54,799 nucleotides of DNA, from assembly GCA_949745595.1 (NCBI GenBank), contig CATJWN010000034.1:1-54799 (forward strand), in the 5' to 3' direction. Below are positions 1-6,096 of the stretch, one piece after another. The notes under the pieces are model-generated. The model searched no databases. It saw nothing but the letters and a program-made list of their open reading frames with translations, and was not told the DNA's origin. The stretch is from an uncultured Clostridia bacterium. Its GTDB lineage: Bacteria; Bacillota; Clostridia; TANB77; CAG-508. Position numbers and translations under genes: made by a program. Each line of letters begins with the position of its first letter. Position 1 is the first letter of the stretch.

Positions 1-411
1 AAAACAGTAAATGGAATTAGAGATATAATGATGGATTCTAATGTTGAAAATATCCTTAAAGAATACTTATCCTCTGAATATTATACAGCAAATGATTATA
101 ATCTTTTATTTTGCAATTCTTATAAAGAATGTATAAGTACAGATACTGTTAATGTGATGTTCAAAGAGTTTTGCAAAAATTATAATATTGGAAAAGGTTA
201 TGATGTTCATCAACATATGCTACGTCATACCTTTGCTACTAGATGTATTGAATCGGGAATGCCTGCATCTGTTTTAGCAAAAATAATGGGACACGCAAAT
301 GTTGCAACTACTTTAAATGTCTATTGTGAAGTTTTTGATAAATTTAAAAAGGAACACCTTGATTTATCTTACAACTACTTAAAGGAAAATGGCTTGACAC
401 TTGACTTTTAA
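1..411 (+). CDS. Tyrosine recombinase/integrase, C-terminal part (5' end outside window)
   Basis: The frame is open at the left edge, so this is the last 136 or so residues of a phage-integrase-family recombinase. The catalytic C-terminal signature is visible: HMLRHTFATRC supplies the His and Arg of the HxLR box, GHANVATTLNVY supplies the second His, and the Tyr in LNVY is the nucleophile. The family cuts and joins att sites during integration and excision of phages and conjugative elements. Downstream lie a direct repeat, a hairpin and a truncated truA start, which fits an element boundary. The element body would lie to the left, outside the window. Family call is firm; element type is unknown. 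Confidence 0.92.
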   Translation, partial: KTVNGIRDIMMDSNVENILKEYLSSEYYTANDYNLLFCNSYKECISTDTVNVMFKEFCKNYNIGKGYDVHQHMLRHTFATRCIESGMPASVLAKIMGHANVATTLNVYCEVFDKFKKEHLDLSYNYLKENGLTLDF

Positions 412-421
412 ATATATATTT

Positions 422-441
422 GTACAGCCTTTAGTACAGCC
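422..441. repeat. Tandem GTACAGCC repeats after integrase
   Basis: GTACAGCC occurs at 422-429 and again at 434-441, separated by four bases, immediately after the integrase stop. Short direct repeats beside an integrase gene are often recombinase arm-binding sites; that role is inferred here. Confidence 0.45.
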
Positions 442-452
442 GTGCAAAAAAA

Positions 453-491
453 TTTGAACCCTATTTCAAAACTTGTGAAATAGAGTTCAAA
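453..491. terminator. Hairpin after integrase
   Basis: Arms 453-467 and 477-491 (TTTGAAC-C-CTATTTC and GAAATAG-A-GTTCAAA) pair over 14 of 15 positions with a 9-base loop. No clear T-tract follows. It could end integrase transcription or be part of the att region. An imperfect copy of its right arm recurs at 540-555. Confidence 0.5.
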
Positions 492-544
492 TCTTATACA
501 CCAGATATAACAATAGTTCAAGCATACTTCACACTTTTTGAAAT

Positions 545-631
545 TTAGTTCAAACCTTTAATTTTAGGTTGCTTTTGCCAACCATTAAATTTTGTTCCAT
601 CATATTCAATTACTAGTTTTATATTTCTCAT
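545..631 (-). pseudogene. truA: 5' fragment of truA (tRNA pseudouridine synthase A)
   Basis: The 28-codon frame starts MRNIKLVIEYDGTKFNGWQK, the N-terminus of TruA, which makes pseudouridine at tRNA positions 38-40. After GWQKQP the sequence leaves the TruA pattern and stops six residues later (KIKGLN). The catalytic Asp and the rest of the roughly 245-residue enzyme are absent. The fragment points toward the integrase gene, so the remainder of truA would lie beyond the mobile element. It keeps a good promoter. I infer that an element inserted inside the 5' end of truA; whether the far end rebuilds a working gene cannot be seen. Confidence 0.8.
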
Positions 632-639
632 AATTTATT

Positions 640-668
640 ATTATATCATAAAAACATATTTCCTGCAA
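640..668 (-). promoter_or_regulatory. Promoter of the truA fragment, near-leaderless
   Basis: TTGCAG (663-668) and TATAAT (640-645) are 17 bases apart on the minus strand. The expected start of transcription lies only 2-3 bases before the ATG at 631, with no ribosome binding site, so the transcript would be almost leaderless. Confidence 0.65.
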
Positions 669-697
669 ACCATAAGCTTACAAAAACTTGGTATAAC

Positions 698-726
698 TTG
701 TATTTTAAGGAAATTTGTGGTATACT
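698..726 (+). promoter_or_regulatory. Sigma-A promoter for HAD gene
   Basis: TTGTAT (698-703), 17-base spacer, TATACT (721-726). An AAGGAG ribosome binding site follows, spaced correctly for the ATG at 746. Confidence 0.7.
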
Positions 727-745
727 ATGACCAAGGAGTAAATCC

Positions 746-1594
746 ATGAACATTAAACTTGTTGCCAGTGATTTAGATGGAACAATCATTGACAGAAATA
801 ATTTCATAGCAAAAGAAAATCTAGATGCTATAGAGCTTATACATTCAAAAAAAATTCCTTTTGTTGTTTGTACAGGAAAATCTTATTCCGTATCAAAAAC
901 AATTTGTGAAAATTTTAAAGCTAACTATGGCATTTTTGGTAATGGTGCCCAAATAGTAGATTTACAAAATGATGAAGAATTAAACAGAAAAATTTTGAAA
1001 CCAAAACAAATTAATTATTGCATAAAACTTGCAAGAAAACATAATCTTCATATACATTTCTATACAGATACTTCTATTGTTACAGAAAATTTAAAATATA
1101 TGGATTTAAGGAATTATTTTTTAAAAGACTATAATGCTACTGAACTAAAATTTTGTATAGTACCTAATATTGAAAAATATATCGAAGAAGAAAATCCAGA
1201 TATTTTTAGTCTAGTCTTAACTACAGACAATTCTATTGCAGAACTAGAAGAAATTATAAATAAACATTTAACAGTAAGTACAAGTTTGATTAATAAAAAA
1301 GGTGTTTATAAAGATAATATAATTAATCGAGAATACGAATATCTAAACATAGCGCCTAACAATATAAATAAAAATCAAGCACTTGCCTTCTTATCTTCTC
1401 TCCTAGGTATTAGCCAAAGTGAAATGTTAGCAATTGGAGATAATGTAAATGACTTAGAAATGATTAAAAACTGTGGTATTGGAATTGCAGTTGGTGAAGC
1501 TTATAACGAATTAAAAAATAATTCTGATTACATCACCACTAAAACTGTTACAGACGGAGCTTTTGCAGAAGCTATTAATAAATTCATAAAATAA
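746..1594 (+). CDS. Cof-type HAD-IIB family phosphatase
   Basis: 282 residues, the usual length for Cof/HAD-IIB hydrolases, which dephosphorylate sugar phosphates, flavin and other small phosphates in the cytoplasm. Motif I is DLDGTI near residue 10 (Asp nucleophile), a Thr lies in CTGKS near 50, and the C-terminal metal motif GDNVNDLEM is near 230. The large cap between motifs II and III is the HAD-II type. It has its own promoter and a bidirectional terminator shared with the convergent cdaA operon. Substrate cannot be predicted. A second, shorter HAD of the same class is at 36844-37551. Confidence 0.88.
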   Translation: MNIKLVASDLDGTIIDRNNFIAKENLDAIELIHSKKIPFVVCTGKSYSVSKTICENFKANYGIFGNGAQIVDLQNDEELNRKILKPKQINYCIKLARKHNLHIHFYTDTSIVTENLKYMDLRNYFLKDYNATELKFCIVPNIEKYIEEENPDIFSLVLTTDNSIAELEEIINKHLTVSTSLINKKGVYKDNIINREYEYLNIAPNNINKNQALAFLSSLLGISQSEMLAIGDNVNDLEMIKNCGIGIAVGEAYNELKNNSDYITTKTVTDGAFAEAINKFIK

Positions 1595-1625
1595 AGCACT
1601 TTATATTTTTAAATATAAAGTGCTT
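1594..1625. terminator. Bidirectional terminator between HAD gene and cdaA
   Basis: A 15-bp perfect stem (1594-1608 with 1611-1625, AAGCACTTTATATTT and complement) and a two-base loop, with A/T-rich tracts on both sides. It serves the two convergent genes. Confidence 0.85.
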
Positions 1626-1630
1626 ATATT

Positions 1631-2528
1631 TTATTCTGTTTTATCCGTTTTTTTATGTTCAGTATTTACTTTCGTTTCTTGTCTAAATTTCCCTTCATTT
1701 ACGATATTTTTTAATAATATTTTTTTCAAAACATCTTCTCTTAAATCAGCAATCAATGTACCATCTTTTGCTATTGAAACTTTTCCAGTCTCTTCTGAAA
1801 CTACTATTGCAATACTATCTGACTCTTTTGAAATTCCTATAGCTGCTCTATGTCTTGTGCCAAGCTCTCTTGCAATATCTTGATCATTTGCAAGTGGAAG
1901 CATACAAGATGCCGCAGCAATTTTGTTATCTCTAATTATAACAGCTCCATCATGAAGTGGTGTATTTGGTACAAATATATTACAAATTAGTTGTGGAGAA
2001 ACCTCTGATTCCATTTGAATACCTGTAGCAATAATATCTTGAATCTTCACATCTCTTTCAATAACAATTAAAGCTCCTGTTCTAGATTTAGCAAGTTCCA
2101 TTGCTGCAACTACTATTCTATAAACAGTTTCCTTCTTCTTTGCCTCTAAATCTCTATTTATTCCTAAAAGACTTCCAAATTTATTTGCTCCGTAACTGCT
2201 CTAATCCACGTCTGATTTCTGGCTGAAATATAACGATTATCATTATACCACCATACATCATAATTATAGATAATATATAATTTAATATTTTAAGTCTTAG
2301 CATATTACTTATTATTGTTACTAGAACTAATATAAATATTCCTTTTAATAACTGCCAAGCTCTTGTGTTTTTAAGCATTTTGCAAGCATAAAAAATTAAA
2401 GTAACCACAATTGCTAAGTCTATTACAGTAAGTATCATACTACCTGGATTATCAAAAGTACTTTGGATATATTCTAATATATCTATTTGATACACTTGAT
2501 TTACAGAATTAAAAAAATTCATTAACAT
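1631..2528 (-). CDS. cdaA: Diadenylate cyclase CdaA, read through a +1 frameshift
   Basis: CdaA makes c-di-AMP from two ATP at the membrane. The first 112 codons give the membrane part (three hydrophobic segments, ending IFQPEIRRGLEQL). The zero frame then reads CGG-AGC-AAA-stop. Skipping the C of CGGA (2189-2192) continues as GANKFGSLLGINRDLEAKKK into the complete DAC domain, with LHDGAVII and GTRHRAAIG, the DGA and RHR active-site motifs. The joined product is 298 residues, near the usual 270-300. The region between the two frames encodes conserved CdaA sequence, so this is one gene and not two. A ribosome binding site (AAGGAG) precedes ATG 2528. The usual neighbours ybbR and glmM are absent; a 33-codon membrane peptide gene lies just upstream. 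Confidence 0.9.
2189..2192 (-). other. +1 recoding site CGGA in cdaA
   Basis: Zero-frame context TTA-CGG-AGC; the full-length frame is TTA-(C)-GGA-GCA. The frame arithmetic is exact: 112 codons before and 187, including stop, after the skipped C. The zero frame ends three codons later. Confidence 0.9.
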
Positions 2529-2538
2529 TTATTTCTCC

Positions 2539-2640
2539 TTATTGTAATGCTGCGATTACATAATATATTAAAGTTCCGCATACTGATAAAATCATTAATG
2601 CACATAAAAAACCTGCTAATATCTTTTTAAAAATCTCCAT
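2539..2640 (-). CDS. Small membrane protein (33 aa) upstream of cdaA
   Basis: MEIFKKILAGFLCALMILSV begins a 33-residue frame that is mostly one hydrophobic helix after a short charged start. GAGGAGAT lies at correct spacing before the ATG and a strong promoter lies upstream, so it is probably expressed as the first gene of the cdaA transcript. I do not recognise a family. A regulatory or assembly partner of the membrane enzyme CdaA is a guess from position only. Confidence 0.65.
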   Translation of the reverse strand: MEIFKKILAGFLCALMILSVCGTLIYYVIAALQ

Positions 2641-2673
2641 TTCTATCTCCTCTTTTCTTACATCAATAAATAT

Positions 2674-2702
2674 ATTTTAACACATTCAAAATTACATTTC
2701 AA
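2674..2702 (-). promoter_or_regulatory. Sigma-A promoter of small protein-cdaA operon
   Basis: TTGAAA (2697-2702), 17-base spacer, TAAAAT (2674-2679) on the minus strand. Confidence 0.7.
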
Positions 2703-2718
2703 TACAAAAAAATAGAAA

Positions 2719-2736
2719 AAGCACCAGCTGGTGCTT
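2719..2736 (-). terminator. Terminator after spoIIQ
   Basis: AAGCACCAGCTGGTGCTT is a perfect palindrome, followed on the minus strand by TTTCTATTTTTTT. It closes the sporulation block. Confidence 0.8.
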
Positions 2737-2741
2737 AAAAT

Positions 2742-3539
2742 TTATTTAAGATATAATGTCGGATTTACATACACTCCATCTTTTATCATTTCAAAATGCA
2801 AATGTGGCTCCTCTGAGATTTCAAAGCTTGCAGTTTCGCCTACAGTTCCAATAGTTCTACCTTGTTCAATAGTTTGTCCTTGTGATACAAATTCTGCTGT
2901 TAACAAATTTGAATATACTGTTTTAAAACCGTCCCTATGGCTAATTGTTACAGTTAAACCATATCTAGGATCATTTTTAATGCTTTCTACTACACCGTCT
3001 GAACTTGCTACAACCACAGTAGTTTTAGGTGCTTTTATATCTATTCCATTATGCACTGTCCATTCCTCTAAAGTCTTTGAATATACTAAAGTTTCAGTTG
3101 CAAAATCTGTAGCTATTTCTCCATTTACTGGTGCTACAAAAGTTATAGGTTCTACTACTTCTTCTAAAGGCTGTTCTTCTAATGATGGCGCTGGTGCTTC
3201 TTCTTTTGTTGTCTCCTCTGGCTCTGGGGTTTTAGCTGTTTCAAGAGCTATAACATTTTCTATTTTTTCTTCGTTTACAGAAGTTTCTGCCTGCACCTCA
3301 TTTATTCCTTTGTCTTCGCTCATACTTGCTAGACTAAGTTCATTTGTATCTGAATTAGGTACAATATTATTTATTCTTCCCAAATCTAGTATACTTTGTC
3401 TTGCATTTTCTTCAAGCTTTTTATTATATAAACTAAATATACATATAAAGGCTATTATCGTTATGGCTAAAGCTATCCCAAAAACAATGCTCACATTTTT
3501 CAATTTATTTTCTTCTCTAAAATAATCTCTTCTACTCAT
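2742..3539 (-). CDS. spoIIQ: SpoIIQ-like M23 peptidase
   Basis: Start chosen at the fifth in-frame codon (3539), because GGAGG lies just before that ATG and nothing precedes the ATG at 3551. The 265-residue product has a short cytoplasmic start, one membrane helix (about residues 15-38), a low-complexity acidic linker (about 70-120) and a LytM/M23 domain at the C-terminus. HNGID and HLHFE keep the HxxxD and HxH zinc ligands, unlike B. subtilis SpoIIQ, which has lost the histidine; clostridial SpoIIQ keeps it. SpoIIQ sits in the forespore membrane and pairs with SpoIIIAH across the intermembrane space. It lies 47 bp downstream of spoIID and is probably co-transcribed with it. Confidence 0.8.
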   Translation of the reverse strand: MSRRDYFREENKLKNVSIVFGIALAITIIAFICIFSLYNKKLEENARQSILDLGRINNIVPNSDTNELSLASMSEDKGINEVQAETSVNEEKIENVIALETAKTPEPEETTKEEAPAPSLEEQPLEEVVEPITFVAPVNGEIATDFATETLVYSKTLEEWTVHNGIDIKAPKTTVVVASSDGVVESIKNDPRYGLTVTISHRDGFKTVYSNLLTAEFVSQGQTIEQGRTIGTVGETASFEISEEPHLHFEMIKDGVYVNPTLYLK

Positions 3540-3598
3540 TTCACCCTCCATTTTTTAGCTTTGTTTGATAAAATAAGTATTTGCAGATTATAGTAAAA

Positions 3599-4561
3599 TT
3601 ATTCAGTTATTTCCACATTTTTATAATAATGTGTGATTATTTCTTCAAAATTTTTACCTTGTTTTGCTAAACTATCGCTTCCGCTTTGACTTAAGCCTAC
3701 TCCGTGACCATAACCCAAAATTTGAAATTTAATTTCGTCTCCATCAATCATAAATTCGAATTTTGCCGATTTTAGCCCAAAAATGCTTCTTGCTTCGACT
3801 CCACTAAGTTCAGTATTTCCAACTTTTAAAGTTTTAACTCTACCACTTTCATTATACTCTAGAATTCGCATAGCATCGTCATCTTTAAAATTAATTTTAA
3901 ATTTTGAATTTTTTTCTAGCATTTTTTGAATTAACTCATCCTTGCTAATAACAACTTCTGAAGCATAAGTTGAATATGCATTTTCTCCAGAAGTTTCGAC
4001 AATTTGAAGATATGGATAAGTACCACCCCAAACATTAATTGGAAGCTCAGTTTTTCCAGCACTGTTACTATGGAAAAGTGCATTTATAGGTTTCCCTTCG
4101 TATGCAATATACTTACCAGCAGTTTCATTTACAGCTTGAACAATCTTATTCCAGTTGCTTTCTCTCTCAGCTTCTTCCCACCTTGAGAAACGATTTTCTT
4201 TTGAAATCCATGCCTGACAGCAAGTACTATCATCACAAATATCAGCATTATCATGTTTTTTTTCTTCTTGCTTATATTTCGTATAAGTTCTTGCAACTAC
4301 TGCTTGTGCTTTTAAAGCTTCAAGCTCATAACTTGCTGGCATTTCTGCGCTAACCACTCCATATAAATATTCTTCTAAACCTAAGTGCTCTACTGTTCCA
4401 TCTGCTTTATGTAGTAAATCCACGAAATTGTTTTCCACCCTTTCCACAGGTTCTGGGGAGACAACCTCCTCTTCCTTCTTTTCAAAATTTTTCGTAAACA
4501 ATATTGAAATTGAAAACGAAATAATAATTATTATAACAATATAAATAAAAATTTTTTTCAA
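3599..4561 (-). CDS. spoIID: Stage II sporulation protein D, peptidoglycan lytic transglycosylase
   Basis: 320 residues with an N-terminal membrane anchor (about 3-22) and the SpoIID domain. LYGVVSAEMP contains the Glu corresponding to the catalytic acid; CDDSTCCQAW and the C-terminal GYGHGVGLSQSGSDSLA are family signatures. With SpoIIM and SpoIIP it thins septal peptidoglycan during engulfment. Here it follows sigF by two bases, rather than sitting elsewhere as in B. subtilis, so it may be transcribed with the spoIIA operon as well as from its own mother-cell promoter. I did not find a convincing sigma-E promoter. Confidence 0.92.
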   Translation of the reverse strand: MKKIFIYIVIIIIISFSISILFTKNFEKKEEEVVSPEPVERVENNFVDLLHKADGTVEHLGLEEYLYGVVSAEMPASYELEALKAQAVVARTYTKYKQEEKKHDNADICDDSTCCQAWISKENRFSRWEEAERESNWNKIVQAVNETAGKYIAYEGKPINALFHSNSAGKTELPINVWGGTYPYLQIVETSGENAYSTYASEVVISKDELIQKMLEKNSKFKINFKDDDAMRILEYNESGRVKTLKVGNTELSGVEARSIFGLKSAKFEFMIDGDEIKFQILGYGHGVGLSQSGSDSLAKQGKNFEEIITHYYKNVEITE

Positions 4562-4563
4562 AA

Positions 4564-5148
4564 CTATACCTCTGCTTTTAATTTCTCTTTAAATTCACTT
4601 AATATTCTTTTTTCTATCCTAGAAACTTGAACTTGAGAAATTCCTAGGATTTCACCTACTTGTCTTTGCGTTTTTTCTTTATAAAATCTAAGTTTTATAA
4701 TTTCCTTATCTCTTGTATTTAAGTTTTCAACAAGTTCTTCAATTGTGATTTTTTCAACGATTTTTGTTTGCTCGTCAAACTCACTAAAAATTTTCCTTTC
4801 ATTTGATTCTTCATTTATAGATTCCATAAGCACTTTAAAGCCTAGCTCTTTAATGCTTCTGCTAATTTTTATAATACCATCATCTCTAATAAATTTCTTT
4901 ATCTCACCTAAGATATATGGTACAGCATATGTAGAAAGTTTCACTTTATAACTTTTATCAAATCTTTTTATAGCTTTTATAAAACCCATACATGCAATTT
5001 GATAAAGGTCATCTGTTTCATAACCTTTTCCTATGAATTTTTTAACTATTCCCCATATCAGTCCCGTATTTTTATTTATTAGAATTTCCATTTTCTCTGA
5101 ATTTCCACTTGCTGCTTCTTCCAAGAGAGTATTATCATTTTCATACAT
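4564..5148 (-). CDS. sigF: Forespore RNA polymerase sigma factor SigF, short form
   Basis: Sigma-70 family protein of 194 residues directed by the upstream spoIIAA and spoIIAB. Region 2 (DDLYQIACMGFIKAIKRFD, STYAVPYILGEIKKF) and region 4 (RDKEIIKLRFYKEKTQRQVG, ISQVQVSRIEKR) are intact and typical of SigF/SigG. Usual SigF is about 250 residues; the missing 50-60 fall between ISRSIKEL and VENLNTRDKE, where region 3 normally sits. No stop or frame break explains this, so it looks like a real compact form. SpoIIAB binding surfaces in region 3 would be affected. Identity rests on operon context and on region 2 and 4 sequence. Confidence 0.87.
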   Translation of the reverse strand: MYENDNTLLEEAASGNSEKMEILINKNTGLIWGIVKKFIGKGYETDDLYQIACMGFIKAIKRFDKSYKVKLSTYAVPYILGEIKKFIRDDGIIKISRSIKELGFKVLMESINEESNERKIFSEFDEQTKIVEKITIEELVENLNTRDKEIIKLRFYKEKTQRQVGEILGISQVQVSRIEKRILSEFKEKLKAEV

Positions 5149-5158
5149 AACCCCTCCA

Positions 5159-5629
5159 TTACTTTATTTCGTATGTACTAGACTCTAAACTTACCTCTTT
5201 TGTTGTTATTTTCTTTTTCATTGTAATTTTAGTACCAAGTCCTACGATAGACTCTACTTTTAAATTATCCATAAAACTTTCCATTATTGTAAAGCCCATA
5301 CCAGAACGCTCTAGTCCACTTTTGCTGGTATATAGTGGTTCTTTAGCTTCTTCAATATCACTAATACCAATTCCTGTATCTGAAACTTCCACCTCAAGCT
5401 CTTTATCATATAGTCTAGCAACAATTTTTACGATGCCTTCTCCATTTGGATACGCATGTATAATAGCATTTGTAACTGCTTCAGACACTGCAGTTTTTAT
5501 ATCTGCGATCTCTTCTATTGTAGGATCAATTTGTGATGCAAAACATGCAACAACTACTCTGGCAAACCCTTCATTATTTGATTTACTTAGAAACTCAAGT
5601 TTCATTTCATTTTTTATCATCTTATTCAT
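5159..5629 (-). CDS. spoIIAB: Anti-sigma F factor SpoIIAB
   Basis: 156-residue GHKL serine kinase that holds SigF inactive and phosphorylates SpoIIAA. The ATP-binding blocks are visible: [16 protein letters not shown] (N box), [12 protein letters not shown] (G1) and [14 protein letters not shown] (G2). The gene starts eight bases inside the end of spoIIAA, whose stop region carries the GGAGGCGG ribosome binding site, so translation is likely coupled. The C-terminus is about ten residues longer than typical. Confidence 0.94.
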   Translation of the reverse strand: MNKMIKNEMKLEFLSKSNNEGFARVVVACFASQIDPTIEEIADIKTAVSEAVTNAIIHAYPNGEGIVKIVARLYDKELEVEVSDTGIGISDIEEAKEPLYTSKSGLERSGMGFTIMESFMDNLKVESIVGLGTKITMKKKITTKEVSLESSTYEIK

Positions 5630-5951
5630 TGACCGCCTCCTTATTAGATATAATTGGAATTATCTTTAAAATTCCAGACATCTCAAAAATTTTTCTTATT
5701 TTACTACTTACGTTTATCATTTCTAGCTTACCACCATAACAACAAGTAGTTTTGTATCTACCTATAACTAATCCAATTCCGGCACTATCCATAAATACAA
5801 CCCTATTAAAATCAAGTACCACTCTTTTAGGCATAAATCTTTGAATTTCATAATCCGCTCTCCTCCTTATTTTTTCTGTAACATGATGATCCAAATCCTC
5901 AGTTATTTCGAAGACCAAGAGCTTATCATCTACATAATGTTTTACATTCAT
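5622..5951 (-). CDS. spoIIAA: Anti-sigma F factor antagonist SpoIIAA
   Basis: 109-residue STAS-domain protein. [14 protein letters not shown] carries the Ser phosphorylated by SpoIIAB. Dephosphorylated SpoIIAA frees SigF in the forespore. It is the first gene of the spoIIAA-spoIIAB-sigF operon and is preceded by GAGGAGGA and a sigma-H type promoter. Confidence 0.94.
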   Translation of the reverse strand: MNVKHYVDDKLLVFEITEDLDHHVTEKIRRRADYEIQRFMPKRVVLDFNRVVFMDSAGIGLVIGRYKTTCCYGGKLEMINVSSKIRKIFEMSGILKIIPIISNKEAVNE

Positions 5952-5984
5952 AAGTTTGTCCTCCTCATCTTTTGTTCTACTTTA

Positions 5985-6014
5985 ATATTCGTTTTATTAG
6001 AGCCTTTCTCCTTT
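5985..6014 (-). promoter_or_regulatory. Sigma-H (Spo0H) promoter of spoIIA operon
   Basis: Minus strand: AAAGGAGAA (6006-6014), 12-base spacer, AACGAATAT (5985-5993). This matches the sigma-H pattern RNAGGAWWW / RNNGAATWW, as expected for spoIIA. A Spo0A box was not identified with confidence. Confidence 0.75.
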
Positions 6015-6070
6015 GGTGAAAACAGAGAAGTTTTGTCGAATGACTATATTTTGATTGACAAGTTTTGCAT

Positions 6071-6096
6071 ATAAAAAAGAAGCTATTAAAGCTTCT
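6071..6096 (-). terminator. Terminator of recD2
   Basis: AGAAGCT / AGCTTCT stem (6078-6084 with 6090-6096), overlapping the recD2 stop codon and followed on the minus strand by TTTTTTAT. Confidence 0.8.

Noticed and set aside
1631..2101. A separate short DAC-domain gene starting at an internal Met
   Set aside because: The sequence before that Met, in the same frame back to the CGGA site, encodes conserved CdaA residues, so this is the second half of cdaA.
2731..3525. Long open frame opposite spoIIQ
   Set aside because: Serine/valine-rich shadow of a real gene on the other strand, with no ribosome binding site and no recognisable domain.
4564..5148. A hidden frameshift explaining the short SigF
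   Set aside because: No alternative frame contains region 3 sequence, and no CGG occurs in frame; the flanks are continuous.
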